DNA of 64,000 nucleotides from Anaeromyxobacter soli. GTDB taxonomy: Bacteria > Myxococcota > Myxococcia > Myxococcales > Anaeromyxobacteraceae. This document shows, one piece after another, positions 1-13,122 of this stretch (within the stretch, counting starts at the first letter, position 1; every line of letters starts with the position of its first letter). Both the position numbers and the translations under genes were made by a program. The stretch is from positions 79,120 to 143,119 of the forward strand of contig NZ_JAKZLF010000008.1 in the NCBI RefSeq assembly GCF_022808855.1. Direction: 5' to 3'. The notes beneath the pieces were generated by a model. The model searched no databases. It was not told the origin of the DNA and saw only the letters and a program-made list of their open reading frames with translations.

Positions 1-1891
1 CCAGGGGAACCGGCGCCAGCGCCGCGAGCACGCGCGCCACCTCGCCCTCGGCGGGAGCGCCGTTCGAGAACACGAGGTCGATCGGGAACGCGCCCGCGAC
101 GGCGGCGAGGCCGAGGGCGTGGTCGGGGTGCGGGTGCGAGACGAAGACGGCGGCGAGGCGGGTGACCCCCAGATCGCGGAGGAGGGGGACGACGTCGCGC
201 GCGCCGGGATCCGCGCCGCCGTCCGGCGCGCCGCCGGCGTCCACCAGCACGGCGCTGCCGTCCGGGAGCCGCAGGAGCGCCGCGTCCCCCTGGCCCACCG
301 AGAGGAACAGGACCTCGAGCCCGCCGCGCGCCTCGGCCGCGGCGGCGCGCAGGTGGGCCGGGGCGAGGAGCGCGGCGACCGCGGCGAGCGCAGCCGCGAG
401 CCGGCGCGCGCCGCGCGCGCGGGTGGCGACGAGCGCCGCCACGTAGAACGCCACGACGCCGGCGAGCCCCGGCGAGCCGACGCCGACCACCGCGAGCCGG
501 GGCGCCGCGGCTGCGTCCGAGACGGCGAGGAGCGCGGTCGCCAGCGGGCGCGCCGCGACGAGGGCGAGCGCTCCGAGCGCGGGGGCGGCCGCCGCGCCGA
601 CCGCAGCGATCGTGGCCGCGATCGTGAGCGCCGAGCCGATGGGCACGGCGGCGACGTTGGCGAGGAGCCCGAGCACGGGGAGCTGGCGGAAGTGAAAGGC
701 GAGCACCGGCGCGGCGGCGAGCGACGCGGCGACGCTCGCGCAGGCCCCCGCGACGACGGGCTCGAGGAGGCGCGCCCGCCAGGTGCCGGCGCGCGGCCGC
801 TCGAGCGGGAGCGCGCGGCGGAGAGGCCCGGCCCAGGCGACGAGGCCTGCGACCGCCGCGAACGAGAGCTGCAGCGAGACGTCGAGCGCTCCGCCCGGAT
901 CCGCGGCGAGGAGCGCGATCGCGGCGAGCGCGAGGGTGTTCGCGCCGCCGGGCTCGCGGTGGAGCGCGGTGCCGGCGAGGATCACCGTCGCCGCGACCGC
1001 CGCGCGCAGCACGGGCGAGCCGGCACCGGTGGCGATCGCGTAGACGAGCGCGACCGGGAGGGCGATCGCGGCGGCGATCCTGCGCGGGTCGGCCCGCTCG
1101 GCGAGCGCGTCCGCGCGCAGGAGGAGAGCGCGCAGCAGCCGCTCGAGCCCGAACGCGACCACCACGAGGTGCATGCCCGAGACGGCCAGGACGTGGGCGA
1201 GCCCGCTGCGGGCGAACGAGGTGCTCGTCTCCGGATCGAGCCCGCCCCGATCCCCCGCGCCGATGGCGCGCACGACCCCGGCCTCGCGGGCCGGCAGCGC
1301 ACGCGTCGCCTCCTCCGCGAGCCGCTCGCGGCCGCGCTCGAGCCAGCTCGGCGCGCGCGCGGGACGGGTCCGGATCGCCGGGCCGGTCGCGAGCGCCTGG
1401 TGCGCGATGCCGCTCGCCGCGAGCCGCGCGCGCACGTCGCGCCCGCCGGGGTTGCGGGCCTCGGGGGGAACCCGGAGCACCGCCCGCAGCCGCACCTCGT
1501 CGCCCAGGCCGAGCGGCCAGGGCGCCTGCGCGGCGAGCACCTCCAGCGGGCGGCCCTCCGGGGCGCGGAGCCGGAAGCGGACGCGGTCGCCGAGGGACTC
1601 CGGAACCGAGACGATCCGGCCCTCGAGCGGCGCCGGCCGCGGCGGACCCGAGGAGAGGCCCCGATCGCCTCGGGAGTCGCGAGCACGCGCCGTTCCCTCT
1701 CCGGCGGCCGTGAGCGCACGCTCGGCTGCCCACCAGCCGGCCACGGCGAAGGCCGCGGGCGCGAGCGGCGGGGACGCCCCGAGGAGCAGGAGTGGGGCAG
1801 AGGCGGCCGGGAGGCGAGCGCCGTGGAGGCCGAGGGCCACTCCGGCGACGAGGCCGAGCGCCGGCGCGACGAGGGGATCCCGGCGGGTCAA
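1..1891 (-). CDS. comEC: ComEC/Rec2 DNA-uptake channel, 3' part beyond window
   Basis: ComEC forms the inner-membrane channel that takes single-stranded DNA into the cytoplasm in natural transformation. The minus-strand frame starts near 1891 and is still open at position 1, so the C-terminus is missing. Hydrophobic segments begin about 10 residues in. Mid-protein is the competence-domain signature GLAHVLAVSGMHLVVV. The far end enters a metallo-beta-lactamase-like domain with FLSVGQGDAALL, LVDAGG and HPHPDH. The start is uncertain: TTG at 1891 has GAGGGG four bases upstream, a second TTG lies at 1912, and the frame closes upstream at 1949-1951. It is divergent from cdnL across about 160 bases. 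The identification rests on the two signature motifs in one frame. Confidence 0.9.
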   Translation of the reverse strand, partial: MTRRDPLVAPALGLVAGVALGLHGARLPAASAPLLLLGASPPLAPAAFAVAGWWAAERALTAAGEGTARARDSRGDRGLSSGPPRPAPLEGRIVSVPESLGDRVRFRLRAPEGRPLEVLAAQAPWPLGLGDEVRLRAVLRVPPEARNPGGRDVRARLAASGIAHQALATGPAIRTRPARAPSWLERGRERLAEEATRALPAREAGVVRAIGAGDRGGLDPETSTSFARSGLAHVLAVSGMHLVVVAFGLERLLRALLLRADALAERADPRRIAAAIALPVALVYAIATGAGSPVLRAAVAATVILAGTALHREPGGANTLALAAIALLAADPGGALDVSLQLSFAAVAGLVAWAGPLRRALPLERPRAGTWRARLLEPVVAGACASVAASLAAAPVLAFHFRQLPVLGLLANVAAVPIGSALTIAATIAAVGAAAAPALGALALVAARPLATALLAVSDAAAAPRLAVVGVGSPGLAGVVAFYVAALVATRARGARRLAAALAAVAALLAPAHLRAAAAEARGGLEVLFLSVGQGDAALLRLPDGSAVLVDAGGAPDGGADPGARDVVPLLRDLGVTRLAAVFVSHPHPDHALGLAAVAGAFPIDLVFSNGAPAEGEVARVLAALAPVPL

Positions 1892-1951
1892 CGGACCCCT
1901 CGGGACCCCCAAACGGGAGGCACGCGAAGAAATCCGATTTCCGTAGTGTTA

Positions 1952-1980
1952 TTGAGCGGAACGGGAGCTTGTGATAGCCT
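1952..1980 (+). promoter_or_regulatory. Candidate promoter of cdnL
   Basis: TTGAGC (1952-1957) is followed after 17 bases by TAGCCT (1975-1980), in the most AT-rich stretch between comEC and cdnL. This would give a leader of about 70 bases before the cdnL ATG, which has its own Shine-Dalgarno GGAGGAAGGA. The match is partial: the -10 agrees only at its first, second and last positions. Confidence 0.35.
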
Positions 1981-2055
1981 CCCGCGATCAAGCTCCCGCC
2001 CTGGCCTCGACCGTTCCGGTCGGCTCCCGGGAAGACTCAGGGAGCGGAGGAAGGA

Positions 2056-2571
2056 ATGCCCGCAACGCAGGCTACTCAGATGGCCCCGAATTTCAAGGTC
2101 GGGGACAAGGCGGTTTATCCCGGCCAGGGGGTCGGCGAGGTCATGGGAATCGAGCACAAGGAGGTCGCCGGCCAGCGCCAGTCCTTCTACGTGCTCCGGA
2201 TCCTCGAGAACGGGATGAAGATCATGATCCCCATGAACAAGGTCGGCTCCGTCGGCCTGCGCGAGATCATCGGGGAGAAGGACGTCCGACGCGTCTACAC
2301 CATCCTCCGGGAGAAGGAGGTCTCGGTCGACTCGACGACCTGGAACCGCCGCTACCGGGAGTACATGGACAAGATCAAGACGGGCAGCGTCTTCGAGATC
2401 GCCGAGGTCCTGCGCGACCTGTACCTCCTCCGCTCCGACAAGGACCTCTCGTTCGGCGAGCGGAAGATGCTCGACACGGCGCGCTCGCTGCTCATCAAGG
2501 AGCTCGCGATCGCGAAGGAGTGCGGCGAGGACGACGTCGAGCAGGACCTGAAGAAGATCTTCAACTGTTGA
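2056..2571 (+). CDS. cdnL: CarD/CdnL-family RNA polymerase-binding regulator
   Basis: A 171-residue CarD_CdnL_TRCF-family protein. Family members bind the RNA polymerase beta subunit through an N-terminal Tudor-like domain and stabilise open complexes, notably at rRNA promoters; in Myxococcus xanthus CdnL is essential. The N-terminal domain is visible as FKVGDKAVYPGQGVGEVMGI and MIPMNKVGSVGLREI. The C-terminal helical domain contains TTWNRRYREY and a run of charged helices. There is no HMGA-like tail, so this is CdnL rather than CarD. The start has a strong Shine-Dalgarno GGAGGAAGGA six bases or less upstream. It stands alone, with a candidate promoter at 1952-1980 and a hairpin at 2578-2601. 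Confidence 0.95.
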   Translation: MPATQATQMAPNFKVGDKAVYPGQGVGEVMGIEHKEVAGQRQSFYVLRILENGMKIMIPMNKVGSVGLREIIGEKDVRRVYTILREKEVSVDSTTWNRRYREYMDKIKTGSVFEIAEVLRDLYLLRSDKDLSFGERKMLDTARSLLIKELAIAKECGEDDVEQDLKKIFNC

Positions 2572-2577
2572 CCGGCT

Positions 2578-2601
2578 GCCCGGGCGCGAAGGCGCCCGGG
2601 C
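2578..2601 (+). terminator. GC hairpin terminator after cdnL
   Basis: A perfect 10-bp stem, GCCCGGGCGC with GCGCCCGGGC, around the loop GAAG, begins 7 bases after the cdnL stop. No T-run follows, as for most hairpins in this window, so it may be a Rho-dependent or stability element rather than a classical intrinsic terminator. Confidence 0.6.
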
Positions 2602-2749
2602 GCATCCCACCCGACCGCCGCACGGACGCTCGTCCGCGCGGCGGTTGCGTATCGGCGCGCTCGTGCGCGCGGGTGGGTGAGCGGCGGTCACGGTGGTCAC
2701 GGCTGTAGCAGGTGCGGTGCCAGCCCGCGTCGCGGGCGAGGAGATCCGG

Positions 2750-3919
2750 ATGATCCGCGGCGAGCGGGTGGCGGCGATCCTGGCGGCAGGCGGCTCCGGC
2801 GTGCGCGCCGGGGTCCGAAAGCAGTGGCTCGAGGTCGGGGGCGAGACGGTCCTGCGGCGCGCGGCGCGCGTGCTCGCCGGCTGCGACTCCGTCGACGAGC
2901 TCGTGGCGGTGGTGCCCGCCGGCGAGGAGGAGCGCGGGCTCGCCGAGCTGGCAGGGCTCGGGAAGCCGGCGCGGGCTGTCGTGGGCGGCGCCGCGCGCGC
3001 CGACTCGGTGCGGAACGGCGTGCGCGCGGCGGACGGCTGCGGGATCGTGCTCGTGCACGACGCCGCCCGGCCGTTCGCGACCGCGGAGCTCGCGACGCGC
3101 GTGGCGGAGGCGGCGGCGCGCGACGGGGCGGCCCTGGCGGCCCTCCCGGTCACGGACACGGTGAAGCGGGCCGCGGCCCGCGCCGACGCCGCCGCGCCCG
3201 CGCGGGTCGAGGCGACGCTCGACCGGCGTGCGCTCTGGCTCGCGCAGACACCCCAGGGGTTCCGGCGGGCCCTGCTCCTCGAGGCGTTCGAGCGGGCGGG
3301 GGCCGCGGCGGCCGAGGCCACGGACGAGTGCGCGCTCGTCGAGGCCATGGGGGCGACCGTGACGCTCGTGCCCGGGGAGCCGGGGAACTTCAAGATCACC
3401 GGGCCCGAGGACGTCGCCCGGGCCCGGACCTTCCTCGAGGCCCCCGTGGCGATGGGGGTCGGCTACGACACCCACCGGTTCGCGGAGGGGCGCAGGCTCG
3501 TGCTCGGCGGCGTCGAGTTCGACGGGGACGGCCTCCTCGGCCACTCCGACGCGGACGTGTGCGCCCACGCCATCGGCGACGCGATCCTGGGCGCGGCCGG
3601 GCTCGGCGATCTCGGCCGCCACTTCCCCGACACCGACCCGCGCTGGAAGGGGGTCTCCTCGCTCGCGCTGCTCCGCGAGATCGCCGCGAAGGCGGCCGCC
3701 CGGGGCCTCCGGGTCGGGAACTGCGACGTGACGCTCGCGGCCCGGCGGCCCAAGATCGCGCCGCGCGCCGAGGAGATGCGCGCGCGGCTCGCCGAGGCGC
3801 TCGGCGTCGCGCCCGCGCAGGTGAACGTGAAGGCCACCACGGGCGAGGGGATGGGCTTCGTCGGGCGCGGCGAGGGGATCGCCGCGCACGCCGTCGCGCT
3901 CCTCGTCAGAGTGCGGTAG
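2750..3919 (+). CDS. ispDF: Bifunctional IspD-IspF of the MEP isoprenoid pathway
   Basis: A fusion of two enzymes of the non-mevalonate pathway. The N-terminal half is IspD (MEP cytidylyltransferase): AAILAAGGSGVRAGVRKQW nucleotide loop, VHDAARPF, LAQTPQGF and DECALVEAMG. From about residue 232 the IspF half (MECDP synthase) begins with MGVGYDTHRF and HSDADVCAHAIGDAILG, carrying the metal-binding Asp and His residues, and ends with VNVKATTGEGMGFVGRGEGI. The ATG at 2750 is preferred because GAGGAG lies just upstream and the conserved fold starts at once; a GTG at 2693 in the same frame would add 19 unconserved residues. Cys-tRNA synthetase follows after 11 bases. IspE is not in the window. Confidence 0.93.
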   Translation: MIRGERVAAILAAGGSGVRAGVRKQWLEVGGETVLRRAARVLAGCDSVDELVAVVPAGEEERGLAELAGLGKPARAVVGGAARADSVRNGVRAADGCGIVLVHDAARPFATAELATRVAEAAARDGAALAALPVTDTVKRAAARADAAAPARVEATLDRRALWLAQTPQGFRRALLLEAFERAGAAAAEATDECALVEAMGATVTLVPGEPGNFKITGPEDVARARTFLEAPVAMGVGYDTHRFAEGRRLVLGGVEFDGDGLLGHSDADVCAHAIGDAILGAAGLGDLGRHFPDTDPRWKGVSSLALLREIAAKAAARGLRVGNCDVTLAARRPKIAPRAEEMRARLAEALGVAPAQVNVKATTGEGMGFVGRGEGIAAHAVALLVRVR

Positions 3920-3930
3920 GAGAAGCGCCG

Positions 3931-5379
<1,449 letters not shown>

Positions 5380-5398
5380 CCGCGGTCGGGCGCGGCCG

Positions 5399-5427
5399 GC
5401 GGACGCGCCGGGAGACCGGGCGTCCGC
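5399..5427. terminator. Bidirectional hairpin between converging genes
   Basis: GCGGACGC (5399-5406) pairs with GCGTCCGC (5420-5427). Inside it CCGG pairs with CCGG around the tetraloop GAGA, giving a 12-bp stem with one bulged G. It lies between the stops of cysS (plus) and the small minus-strand gene and can act on both strands. There is no T-run on either side. Confidence 0.6.
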
Positions 5428-5438
5428 GGCGCGGGAGG

Positions 5439-5624
5439 TCACTCCTCGAGCGGCGGCTGCGGACCGGGGACGATCCCGGCGATGTCGGGGTCCTCGCCCG
5501 GCGCGACGGGACCGCGGTCCACCTTCTCGCGCTTGCGCTGCTCCTTCTTCTCGTCCTTGCGGCGCTGCTTGTCGCGGCGCGCCGCCTCCTTCTGCCGCTT
5601 GGTCGCTCCAGGGTTGAAGGCCAT
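5439..5624 (-). CDS. Small, highly charged conserved-type protein, unknown function
   Basis: A 61-residue protein starting [20 protein letters not shown], then a lysine/arginine-rich helix and an acidic, proline-rich tail ending PPLEE. The ATG at 5624 is chosen because GGAGGAGAG lies directly upstream; the frame stays open further upstream but without a ribosome site. Third positions are G/C-rich throughout, supporting a real gene. The basic helix suggests nucleic-acid or ribosome contact, which is inference only. It has its own candidate promoter at 5768-5796 and converges on cysS. Confidence 0.6.
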   Translation of the reverse strand: MAFNPGATKRQKEAARRDKQRRKDEKKEQRKREKVDRGPVAPGEDPDIAGIVPGPQPPLEE

Positions 5625-5767
5625 CTCTCCTCCGGGGCTCGAGATCGCGAAATCGTGGGGGCCCGGCCACTGCGGCCGAGCCCCCGGGAAGCGGCTCACG
5701 CCGCGCGCTGCGCCGGGCGGACGTACGCCGCCTGGGCCCGTGCCGTTTCGACAGGCGGGACGCGCGC

Positions 5768-5796
5768 AACGTAACCGGAACGGGTGCGCTTGTCGA
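5768..5796 (-). promoter_or_regulatory. Candidate promoter of the small minus-strand gene
   Basis: Read on the minus strand: TCGACA (5796-5791, five of six to the -35 consensus), a 17-base spacer, then TACGTT (5773-5768). Transcription would start near 5761, giving a long untranslated leader before the ATG at 5624. Confidence 0.45.
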
Positions 5797-5928
5797 GCGT
5801 CCGCGCCGCCACTCTCCGCCCGGGCGCGCAGTCCCGGACGGTGCGCCGCCAGGCGGGGAGCGGAGGCCTCGCCGCCCGCCGCGGGAGGGAGACGGCGAAC
5901 GGTTCCTGATCGCGGGGCCGCGCGCCGT

Positions 5929-5934
5929 TACACT
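5929..5934 (+). promoter_or_regulatory. -10-like element touching the uvrB start
   Basis: TACACT ends 8 bases before the uvrB GTG. A start site about 7 bases downstream would fall on the start codon, giving a leaderless message. No Shine-Dalgarno sequence is visible between the element and the GTG. The -35 is weak. Confidence 0.4.
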
Positions 5935-5941
5935 CCGCTGC

Positions 5942-8038
<2,097 letters not shown>

Positions 8039-8166
8039 CCACCGGCGGGCGGGCGAGCGAGCGCGTGCCGTCGCCGCCTGGAGGAGCGCCGCCCCGCGTG
8101 GGAAGACGTGCGGCGCCTCGCGATGGGTAGGGATGGATCTCCATCTTCACGGAGGGAGATCGGACC

Positions 8167-8814
8167 ATGGAGCGGATCGCGGCGGCGGTCGTGCTGGTGG
8201 GGGTGCTGGGGGCGTGCGGTGGCGGCGGCGACGGCAAGAAGTCCGAGCCCGAGCCCGCCCGGGTGAAGGGGACGGTGCTGGGCCAGGCGTTCGACCCGGT
8301 GGACGGCACCGCCCTCGTGCTGAGCCCGGAGACCTGCGTCTTCCAGGACGTGCTGCAGGCGAGCGCGACCGCGATCCTCGTGGGCTTCGGGACGTTCGAG
8401 AACATGTGCCAGGTCGCCCAGCAGACGAAGGCGTGCGGCGGGAAGGCGAACGGGACCACCGTGAACCTGCTCGTGCTGAACGCGAGCGCGGTCGGCGCCG
8501 CGACCGCGGTCCAGCCGGGGACCTACCCCGTCACCACGGCCCAGCCCGACGTGACGAAGCCGTTCACCGTCGCGACCGCGTTCGTCGCGAAGACCGACGG
8601 GGCGTGCGCGGACTCCGCGAGCGCGGTCGAGGCGACCGGCGGCACCGTCACGCTCGACAGGACGGGGCCGGACCGGGTGACCGGGAGCGCGAGCGTCACC
8701 TTCTCGGACGGGAGCAGCGTGAGCGGCGCGTTCGACGTCCCGGTGTGCGGGTTCTCGATCGACGTCTGCAGCGGCCTCGGCGCGGGCTGCGACAGCCCCA
8801 CCTGCGTCCCCTGA
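8167..8814 (+). CDS. Small lipoprotein, unknown function
   Basis: 215 residues with a lipoprotein signal: hydrophobic AAAVVLVGVLGAC with the lipidated Cys at residue 17, then a Gly-rich linker. No Asp follows the Cys, so outer-membrane sorting is likely by the usual rule. The mature part is Thr/Val/Ala-rich and beta-strand-like, with about ten cysteines, clustered at the C-terminus (VPVCGFSIDVCSGLGAGCDSPTC), which suggests disulfides outside the cytoplasm. The ATG has GGAGGGAG upstream. It lies between uvrB and uvrC but shows no link to repair. No family recognised. Confidence 0.7.
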   Translation: MERIAAAVVLVGVLGACGGGGDGKKSEPEPARVKGTVLGQAFDPVDGTALVLSPETCVFQDVLQASATAILVGFGTFENMCQVAQQTKACGGKANGTTVNLLVLNASAVGAATAVQPGTYPVTTAQPDVTKPFTVATAFVAKTDGACADSASAVEATGGTVTLDRTGPDRVTGSASVTFSDGSSVSGAFDVPVCGFSIDVCSGLGAGCDSPTCVP

Positions 8815-8966
8815 GCGAGCGGCGGGGAGGCGTCCGGGCGCCCGGGAGGGCCCGCGCCGACCGCGAGGGAGCGGGGCGTCCCGGCCGACGCCGGGGCGCG
8901 GCCGCCCGCCCGCGCGAACCCACAGGTGATCCGCGCCCCATTTCCGGGTAATTCCTCTACTCCGGG

Positions 8967-11135
8967 ATGGACGCGAACCTCCGAAAGAAGCTCGACGAGC
9001 TGCCCGCCGAGCCGGGCTGCTACCTCATGAAGGACCGCCGCGGCGAGGTGGTCTACGTGGGGAAGGCGTCGAGCCTCCGCTCGCGCGTCCGCTCCTACTT
9101 CGACGCCTCGCGCGGCGACCGCCGCGCCTTCGTCGCGCTGCTCGACGACCTCCTCGGCGATCTCGAGGTCATCGTCACGCGCTCGGAGAAGGAGGCCGTC
9201 CTCCTCGAGAACGAGCTCATCAAGCGGCACAAGCCGCGGTTCAACATCCGGCTGCGCGACGACAAGGACTTCATCGTCCTGCGGCTCGACGACCGTCACC
9301 CGTTCCCGCGCCTCGAGGTCCGGCGCGCGCGAGAGCCGCGCCGCCCGGGCGCGCGCTACTTCGGCCCGTACTCGTCGGCGAGCTCGATCCGGGAGACGCT
9401 CCGGGTCGTGAACCGGCACTTCCAGCTCAGGACGTGCACCGACCACGTGTTCGACCACCGGAAGCGGCCCTGCATCCTCTACCAGATCAAGCGCTGCCCG
9501 GCGCCGTGCGTGTACGACGTGCCCGAGGCCGAGTACCGGCGGTCGGTCGAGGACGCCATCGAGTTCCTCGAGGGGCGCGAGTCCGAGCTCGTCGAGCGGC
9601 TCCGCGGGCGGATGGAGGAGGCGGCGGGCGCGCTCCGCTTCGAGGACGCGGCGCGGCTCCGCGATCAGCTCCAGGCGGTGGAGCGCAGCCTCGAGAAGCA
9701 GCGCGTGCTCATGGCCGACCGGGCCGATCGCGACGTGGTCGGGCTCTACCGGGAGGGCCCGGACCTCGTGGTGCAGGTCCTCGCCATGCGCGGCGGGAAG
9801 CTCCAGGACTCGCGCAGCTACCCGTTCCGCGAGCAGGAGTTCCCGGACGAGGAGACGCTCTCGTCCTTCCTCTCCCTCTACTACGAGCAGAACCCGGCGC
9901 CGGAGGAGATCCTCGTCCCGGTCGAGCCGGTCGAGGCCGACGCGCTCGCCGAGGTGCTCGCCGAGCGGCGCGGCCGCCGCGTGCGGGTCCTCACCCCGCA
10001 GCGCGGCGCGAAGGCGGATCTCCTCGAGGTGGCGGCGCGCAACGCGGAGCAGGGGTTCAAGAGCTGGCACGAGAAGGACGAGCGGCGCGAGCAGGCGCTC
10101 GCGGCGCTCACGCGCGCGCTCCACCTCGCGAAGCCGCCGCGCTGGATGGAGTGCTACGACATCTCCACCTTCCAGGGCGCGCTCGCGGTCGGCTCGGGCG
10201 TCTCGTTCCGGGACGGGGAGCCCGACAAGGCCAACTACCGCCGCTACAAGGTGAAGGGGGTCGCGGGGCAGGACGACTTCGCGATGCTCTACGAGGTCGT
10301 CTCGCGGCGGCTCAAGCGCGCGATCGGCGAGGGCGTGTTCCCGGACCTGCTCGTCATCGACGGCGGCAAGGGCCAGCTCAACGCGGCGCTCGCCGCCGCG
10401 AAGGACCTGGGCGTTCCGACGAAGCCGTCACCCGGCAACGTGGGCGCGCCCTTCGTCGAGCTCGTCGGCCTCGCGAAGAGCCGGCTCGTGGACGCGCCGG
10501 CCCTCGGGACGTCGCGGGTCATCGGGCGCCGGGGACGGGGCGCGCGCGGCGCCGCGGCGCTCGCGGACGCGGCGGAGGCGCAGGAGCGCGGGTTCGTGTC
10601 CGAGCTGGCGCGGAGCCCCGAGCGCGTGTTCCTCCCGGCGCGAAAGGATCCGGTCGTGCTGCGGCAGAACTCGGCGGAGCTCTTCCTGCTCGCCCGCCTG
10701 CGCGACGAGGCGCACCGCTTCGCGATCACCTTCCATCGCAAGCTCCGGCGCGAGCGGAACTTCCAGAGCGTGCTCGAGGAGATCCCCGGCGTCGGGGAGG
10801 GGCGGAAGCGGACGCTGCTCCGCCACTTCGGGTCGCTCCGGCGCGTGAAGGAGGCGACGCTCGCGGAGATCGGCGAGGTGGACGGGTTCGGGCCGAAGCA
10901 GGCGCGGGCCGTGCACGAGTTCTTCCACGCCGCCGTCGGATCGGATGCCGCCGCGCCGGAGGGCCCCGAGGTCGCCGGGCCCCTCGCCGGCGCGCCCCCG
11001 GCCGCCGTCCCCGCGGGCCCGCCCGCCGAGGGCGTGACCGAGGCGGACATCGACGCGGCGCTCGCGGCGGAGGCCGAGGCCGGGGAGGGCGTGGAGCCGA
11101 TCGAGGACGCGCACGCCCCGTCGCTGACGGAGTGA
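8967..11135 (+). CDS. uvrC: Excinuclease ABC subunit C
   Basis: The dual-incision nuclease of excision repair, 722 residues against about 610 in E. coli. The N-terminal GIY-YIG domain reads [31 protein letters not shown] motif ([19 protein letters not shown]) binds UvrB. The RNase H-like domain has [11 protein letters not shown] and [15 protein letters not shown], and a helix-hairpin-helix pair follows ([35 protein letters not shown]). Two expansions explain the length: about 50 residues of Arg/Ala-rich sequence inserted after the GGKGQL motif (roughly residues 495-545), and a 65-residue Ala/Pro/Glu-rich C-terminal tail. TAATTC or TACTCC precede the ATG with no clear ribosome site. Confidence 0.96.
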   Translation: MDANLRKKLDELPAEPGCYLMKDRRGEVVYVGKASSLRSRVRSYFDASRGDRRAFVALLDDLLGDLEVIVTRSEKEAVLLENELIKRHKPRFNIRLRDDKDFIVLRLDDRHPFPRLEVRRAREPRRPGARYFGPYSSASSIRETLRVVNRHFQLRTCTDHVFDHRKRPCILYQIKRCPAPCVYDVPEAEYRRSVEDAIEFLEGRESELVERLRGRMEEAAGALRFEDAARLRDQLQAVERSLEKQRVLMADRADRDVVGLYREGPDLVVQVLAMRGGKLQDSRSYPFREQEFPDEETLSSFLSLYYEQNPAPEEILVPVEPVEADALAEVLAERRGRRVRVLTPQRGAKADLLEVAARNAEQGFKSWHEKDERREQALAALTRALHLAKPPRWMECYDISTFQGALAVGSGVSFRDGEPDKANYRRYKVKGVAGQDDFAMLYEVVSRRLKRAIGEGVFPDLLVIDGGKGQLNAALAAAKDLGVPTKPSPGNVGAPFVELVGLAKSRLVDAPALGTSRVIGRRGRGARGAAALADAAEAQERGFVSELARSPERVFLPARKDPVVLRQNSAELFLLARLRDEAHRFAITFHRKLRRERNFQSVLEEIPGVGEGRKRTLLRHFGSLRRVKEATLAEIGEVDGFGPKQARAVHEFFHAAVGSDAAAPEGPEVAGPLAGAPPAAVPAGPPAEGVTEADIDAALAAEAEAGEGVEPIEDAHAPSLTE

Positions 11136-11216
11136 CGCGCGGCCGCCGGTCGAGCGTTGCCGGGCGGGCGCCGGCCTCTTATGCAGGACGGAACCGGTCC
11201 CCTTTACGGAGGTCAC

Positions 11217-12146
11217 ATGCGCATCGCCGAAGACATCACGAAGCTCATCGGCAACACGCCGCTCGTGCGGCTCAACCGCGTGCTCGACGGCGCGAAGGCG
11301 ACCGTCGCGGCGAAGCTCGAGATGTGGAATCCGGCGGGCAGCGTGAAGGATCGGATCGGCGTCTCGATGATCGAGGCCGCGGAGCGGGAGAGGAAGATCA
11401 AGCCCGACACGATCCTGCTCGAGCCGACGAGCGGCAACACCGGCATCGGCCTCGCGTTCGCCGCCGCCGCGAAGGGCTACCCCCTCACGCTGACCATGCC
11501 GGACACCATGAGCGTGGAGCGCCGCAAGCTGCTCGTCGCCTTCGGGGCGGAGCTCGTGCTCACGCCGGGCGCGGAGGGGATGAAGGGCGCCATCAAGCGC
11601 GCCGAGGAGATGGCCGCGAAGGACCCGCGCTACCTCATCCTGCAGCAGTTCGAGAACCCCGCCAACCCGGACATCCACCGCCGGACCACGGCGGAGGAGA
11701 TCTGGCGCGACACGGACGGCAAGGTGGACATCCTCGTCTGCGCGACCGGCACGGGCGGCACGGTCACGGGCTGCGCCCAGGTGCTGAAGCCGCGCAAGCC
11801 GTCCCTGCGGATCGTCGCGGCCGAGCCGGCGGACTCGCCGGTGCTCTCCGGCGGCAAGCCGGGGCCGCACAAGATCCAGGGGTGGGGCCCGGGGTTCGTG
11901 CCCAAGGTGCTGGACCCGAAGCTCCTCGACGAGATCGTGACGGTGCGTCACGAGGACGCGGGGGACATGGCGCGCCGCCTCTGCAAGGAGGAGGGGATCC
12001 TCTCGAGCATCTCCGACGGCGGCGTCGCCTGGGCGGCGCGGGAGATCGCCCGGCGGCCCGAGAACGAGGGTAAGCTCGTGGTCGCGGTGCTCCCCGACAC
12101 CGGGGAGCGGTACCTGTCCACATGGCTCTTCGAGGAGGCGAAGTGA
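11217..12146 (+). CDS. cysK: Cysteine synthase (O-acetylserine sulfhydrylase A)
   Basis: 309 residues. It makes cysteine from O-acetylserine and sulfide using pyridoxal phosphate. Visible: [21 protein letters not shown] with the PLP lysine at residue 44, the substrate loop [13 protein letters not shown], the phosphate-binding loop [10 protein letters not shown] and [13 protein letters not shown]. The ATG at 11217 has GGAGG four bases upstream. It overlaps the serine acetyltransferase start by 4 bases, so substrate maker and user are co-translated. Confidence 0.95.
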   Translation: MRIAEDITKLIGNTPLVRLNRVLDGAKATVAAKLEMWNPAGSVKDRIGVSMIEAAERERKIKPDTILLEPTSGNTGIGLAFAAAAKGYPLTLTMPDTMSVERRKLLVAFGAELVLTPGAEGMKGAIKRAEEMAAKDPRYLILQQFENPANPDIHRRTTAEEIWRDTDGKVDILVCATGTGGTVTGCAQVLKPRKPSLRIVAAEPADSPVLSGGKPGPHKIQGWGPGFVPKVLDPKLLDEIVTVRHEDAGDMARRLCKEEGILSSISDGGVAWAAREIARRPENEGKLVVAVLPDTGERYLSTWLFEEAK

Positions 12147-13084
12147 GCGATTCCAAGCAGGCGAGGGCGCCGGCCGTCGACACGGTGGCGCTCGCGCCGG
12201 TGGTCGACCGGCTCTGCCGCGAGGCGACGCTCGCGACGGCGTTCCCGCCCGGCGGGAAGGTGACCCTCCCGTCGCGCGAGGCCGTGATCGGCTTCGTCGA
12301 GGATCTGCGCGGGGTCCTGTTCCCCGGCTACTTCGGGACGAACGACGTCCACGGCGAGAGCCTGCACTACTTCGTCGGCGCGACGCTGGCCCGCGCGCTC
12401 CGCTCGCTCGAGGAGCAGGTCCGGCGCGGGCTGTCGTTCACGGAGCGTCACGACCTGGACACGTGCGATCACTGCGCGGACACCGCGCGCCACGTGACGC
12501 GAGCGTTCCTCGGGCGCGTCCCGGAGCTCCGGCGACTCGTGGCCTCCGACGTCGAGGCCGCCTACGAGGGCGATCCCGCGCTGAAGACGCGCGACGAGGC
12601 GATCTTCGCCTACCCGGGCATCTTCGCCATCACGAACCAGCGCATCGCCCACGAGCTGCACGTCCTCGGGGTGCCGCTCATCCCCCGCATCATCACGGAG
12701 CACGCCCACACGCTGACGGGGATCGACATCCACCCGGGCGCGGCGATCGGCGAGCGCTTCTTCATCGACCACGGCACGGGCGTCGTGGTGGGGGAGACGT
12801 CCCGGATCGGGGATCGCGTCCGCCTGTACCAGGGCGTGACCCTCGGGGCGAAGAGCTTCCCGCTCGACGAGAAGGGGACCCCGATCAAGGGCATCGATCG
12901 GCACCCGATCGTCGAGGACGACGTCGTGGTATACGCCGGCGCCACCATCCTCGGCCGGATCGTGATCGGCAAGGGCTCGTCGATCGGCGGCAACGTCTGG
13001 CTCACCAACGGCGTTCCGCCCGGGAGCCGCATCACGCAGGCCGAGGTCCGGGAGCAGCGCTACTCGCACGGCGGCGGGATCTGA
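12143..13084 (+). CDS. cysE: Serine O-acetyltransferase
   Basis: 313 residues, giving O-acetylserine for cysK. The N-terminal helical domain (about 170 residues) is followed by a left-handed beta-helix of hexapeptide repeats: [39 protein letters not shown] and [18 protein letters not shown]. The N-terminal part resembles the longer SAT form found beside cysK in many anaerobes and deltaproteobacteria. The GTG start at 12143 overlaps the cysK stop (GTGA). The C-terminus YSHGGGI lacks the long tail that in E. coli CysE docks into CysK, but ends in Ile, the residue CysK recognises; complex formation is therefore possible. Confidence 0.93.
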   Translation: MSDSKQARAPAVDTVALAPVVDRLCREATLATAFPPGGKVTLPSREAVIGFVEDLRGVLFPGYFGTNDVHGESLHYFVGATLARALRSLEEQVRRGLSFTERHDLDTCDHCADTARHVTRAFLGRVPELRRLVASDVEAAYEGDPALKTRDEAIFAYPGIFAITNQRIAHELHVLGVPLIPRIITEHAHTLTGIDIHPGAAIGERFFIDHGTGVVVGETSRIGDRVRLYQGVTLGAKSFPLDEKGTPIKGIDRHPIVEDDVVVYAGATILGRIVIGKGSSIGGNVWLTNGVPPGSRITQAEVREQRYSHGGGI

Positions 13085-13122
13085 GCCTCGCGCGGGGCGC
13101 CGAACCGAAAGGAAACGCCTCC

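Larger units (their letters stand above)
5625..5941. other. Divergent intergenic region, no gene
   Basis: 317 bases between the small minus-strand gene and uvrB. I see no coding frame with the third-position bias of the neighbours. It holds the minus-strand promoter candidate at 5768-5796, a leader of about 135 bases for the small gene, and the uvrB -10-like element at 5929-5934. Confidence 0.6.

Noticed and set aside
119-2218. A 699-residue plus-strand open frame across comEC and cdnL
   Set aside because: Arg/Gly/Glu-rich shadow without domains; the minus-strand frame has clear ComEC motifs, and its end runs into cdnL.
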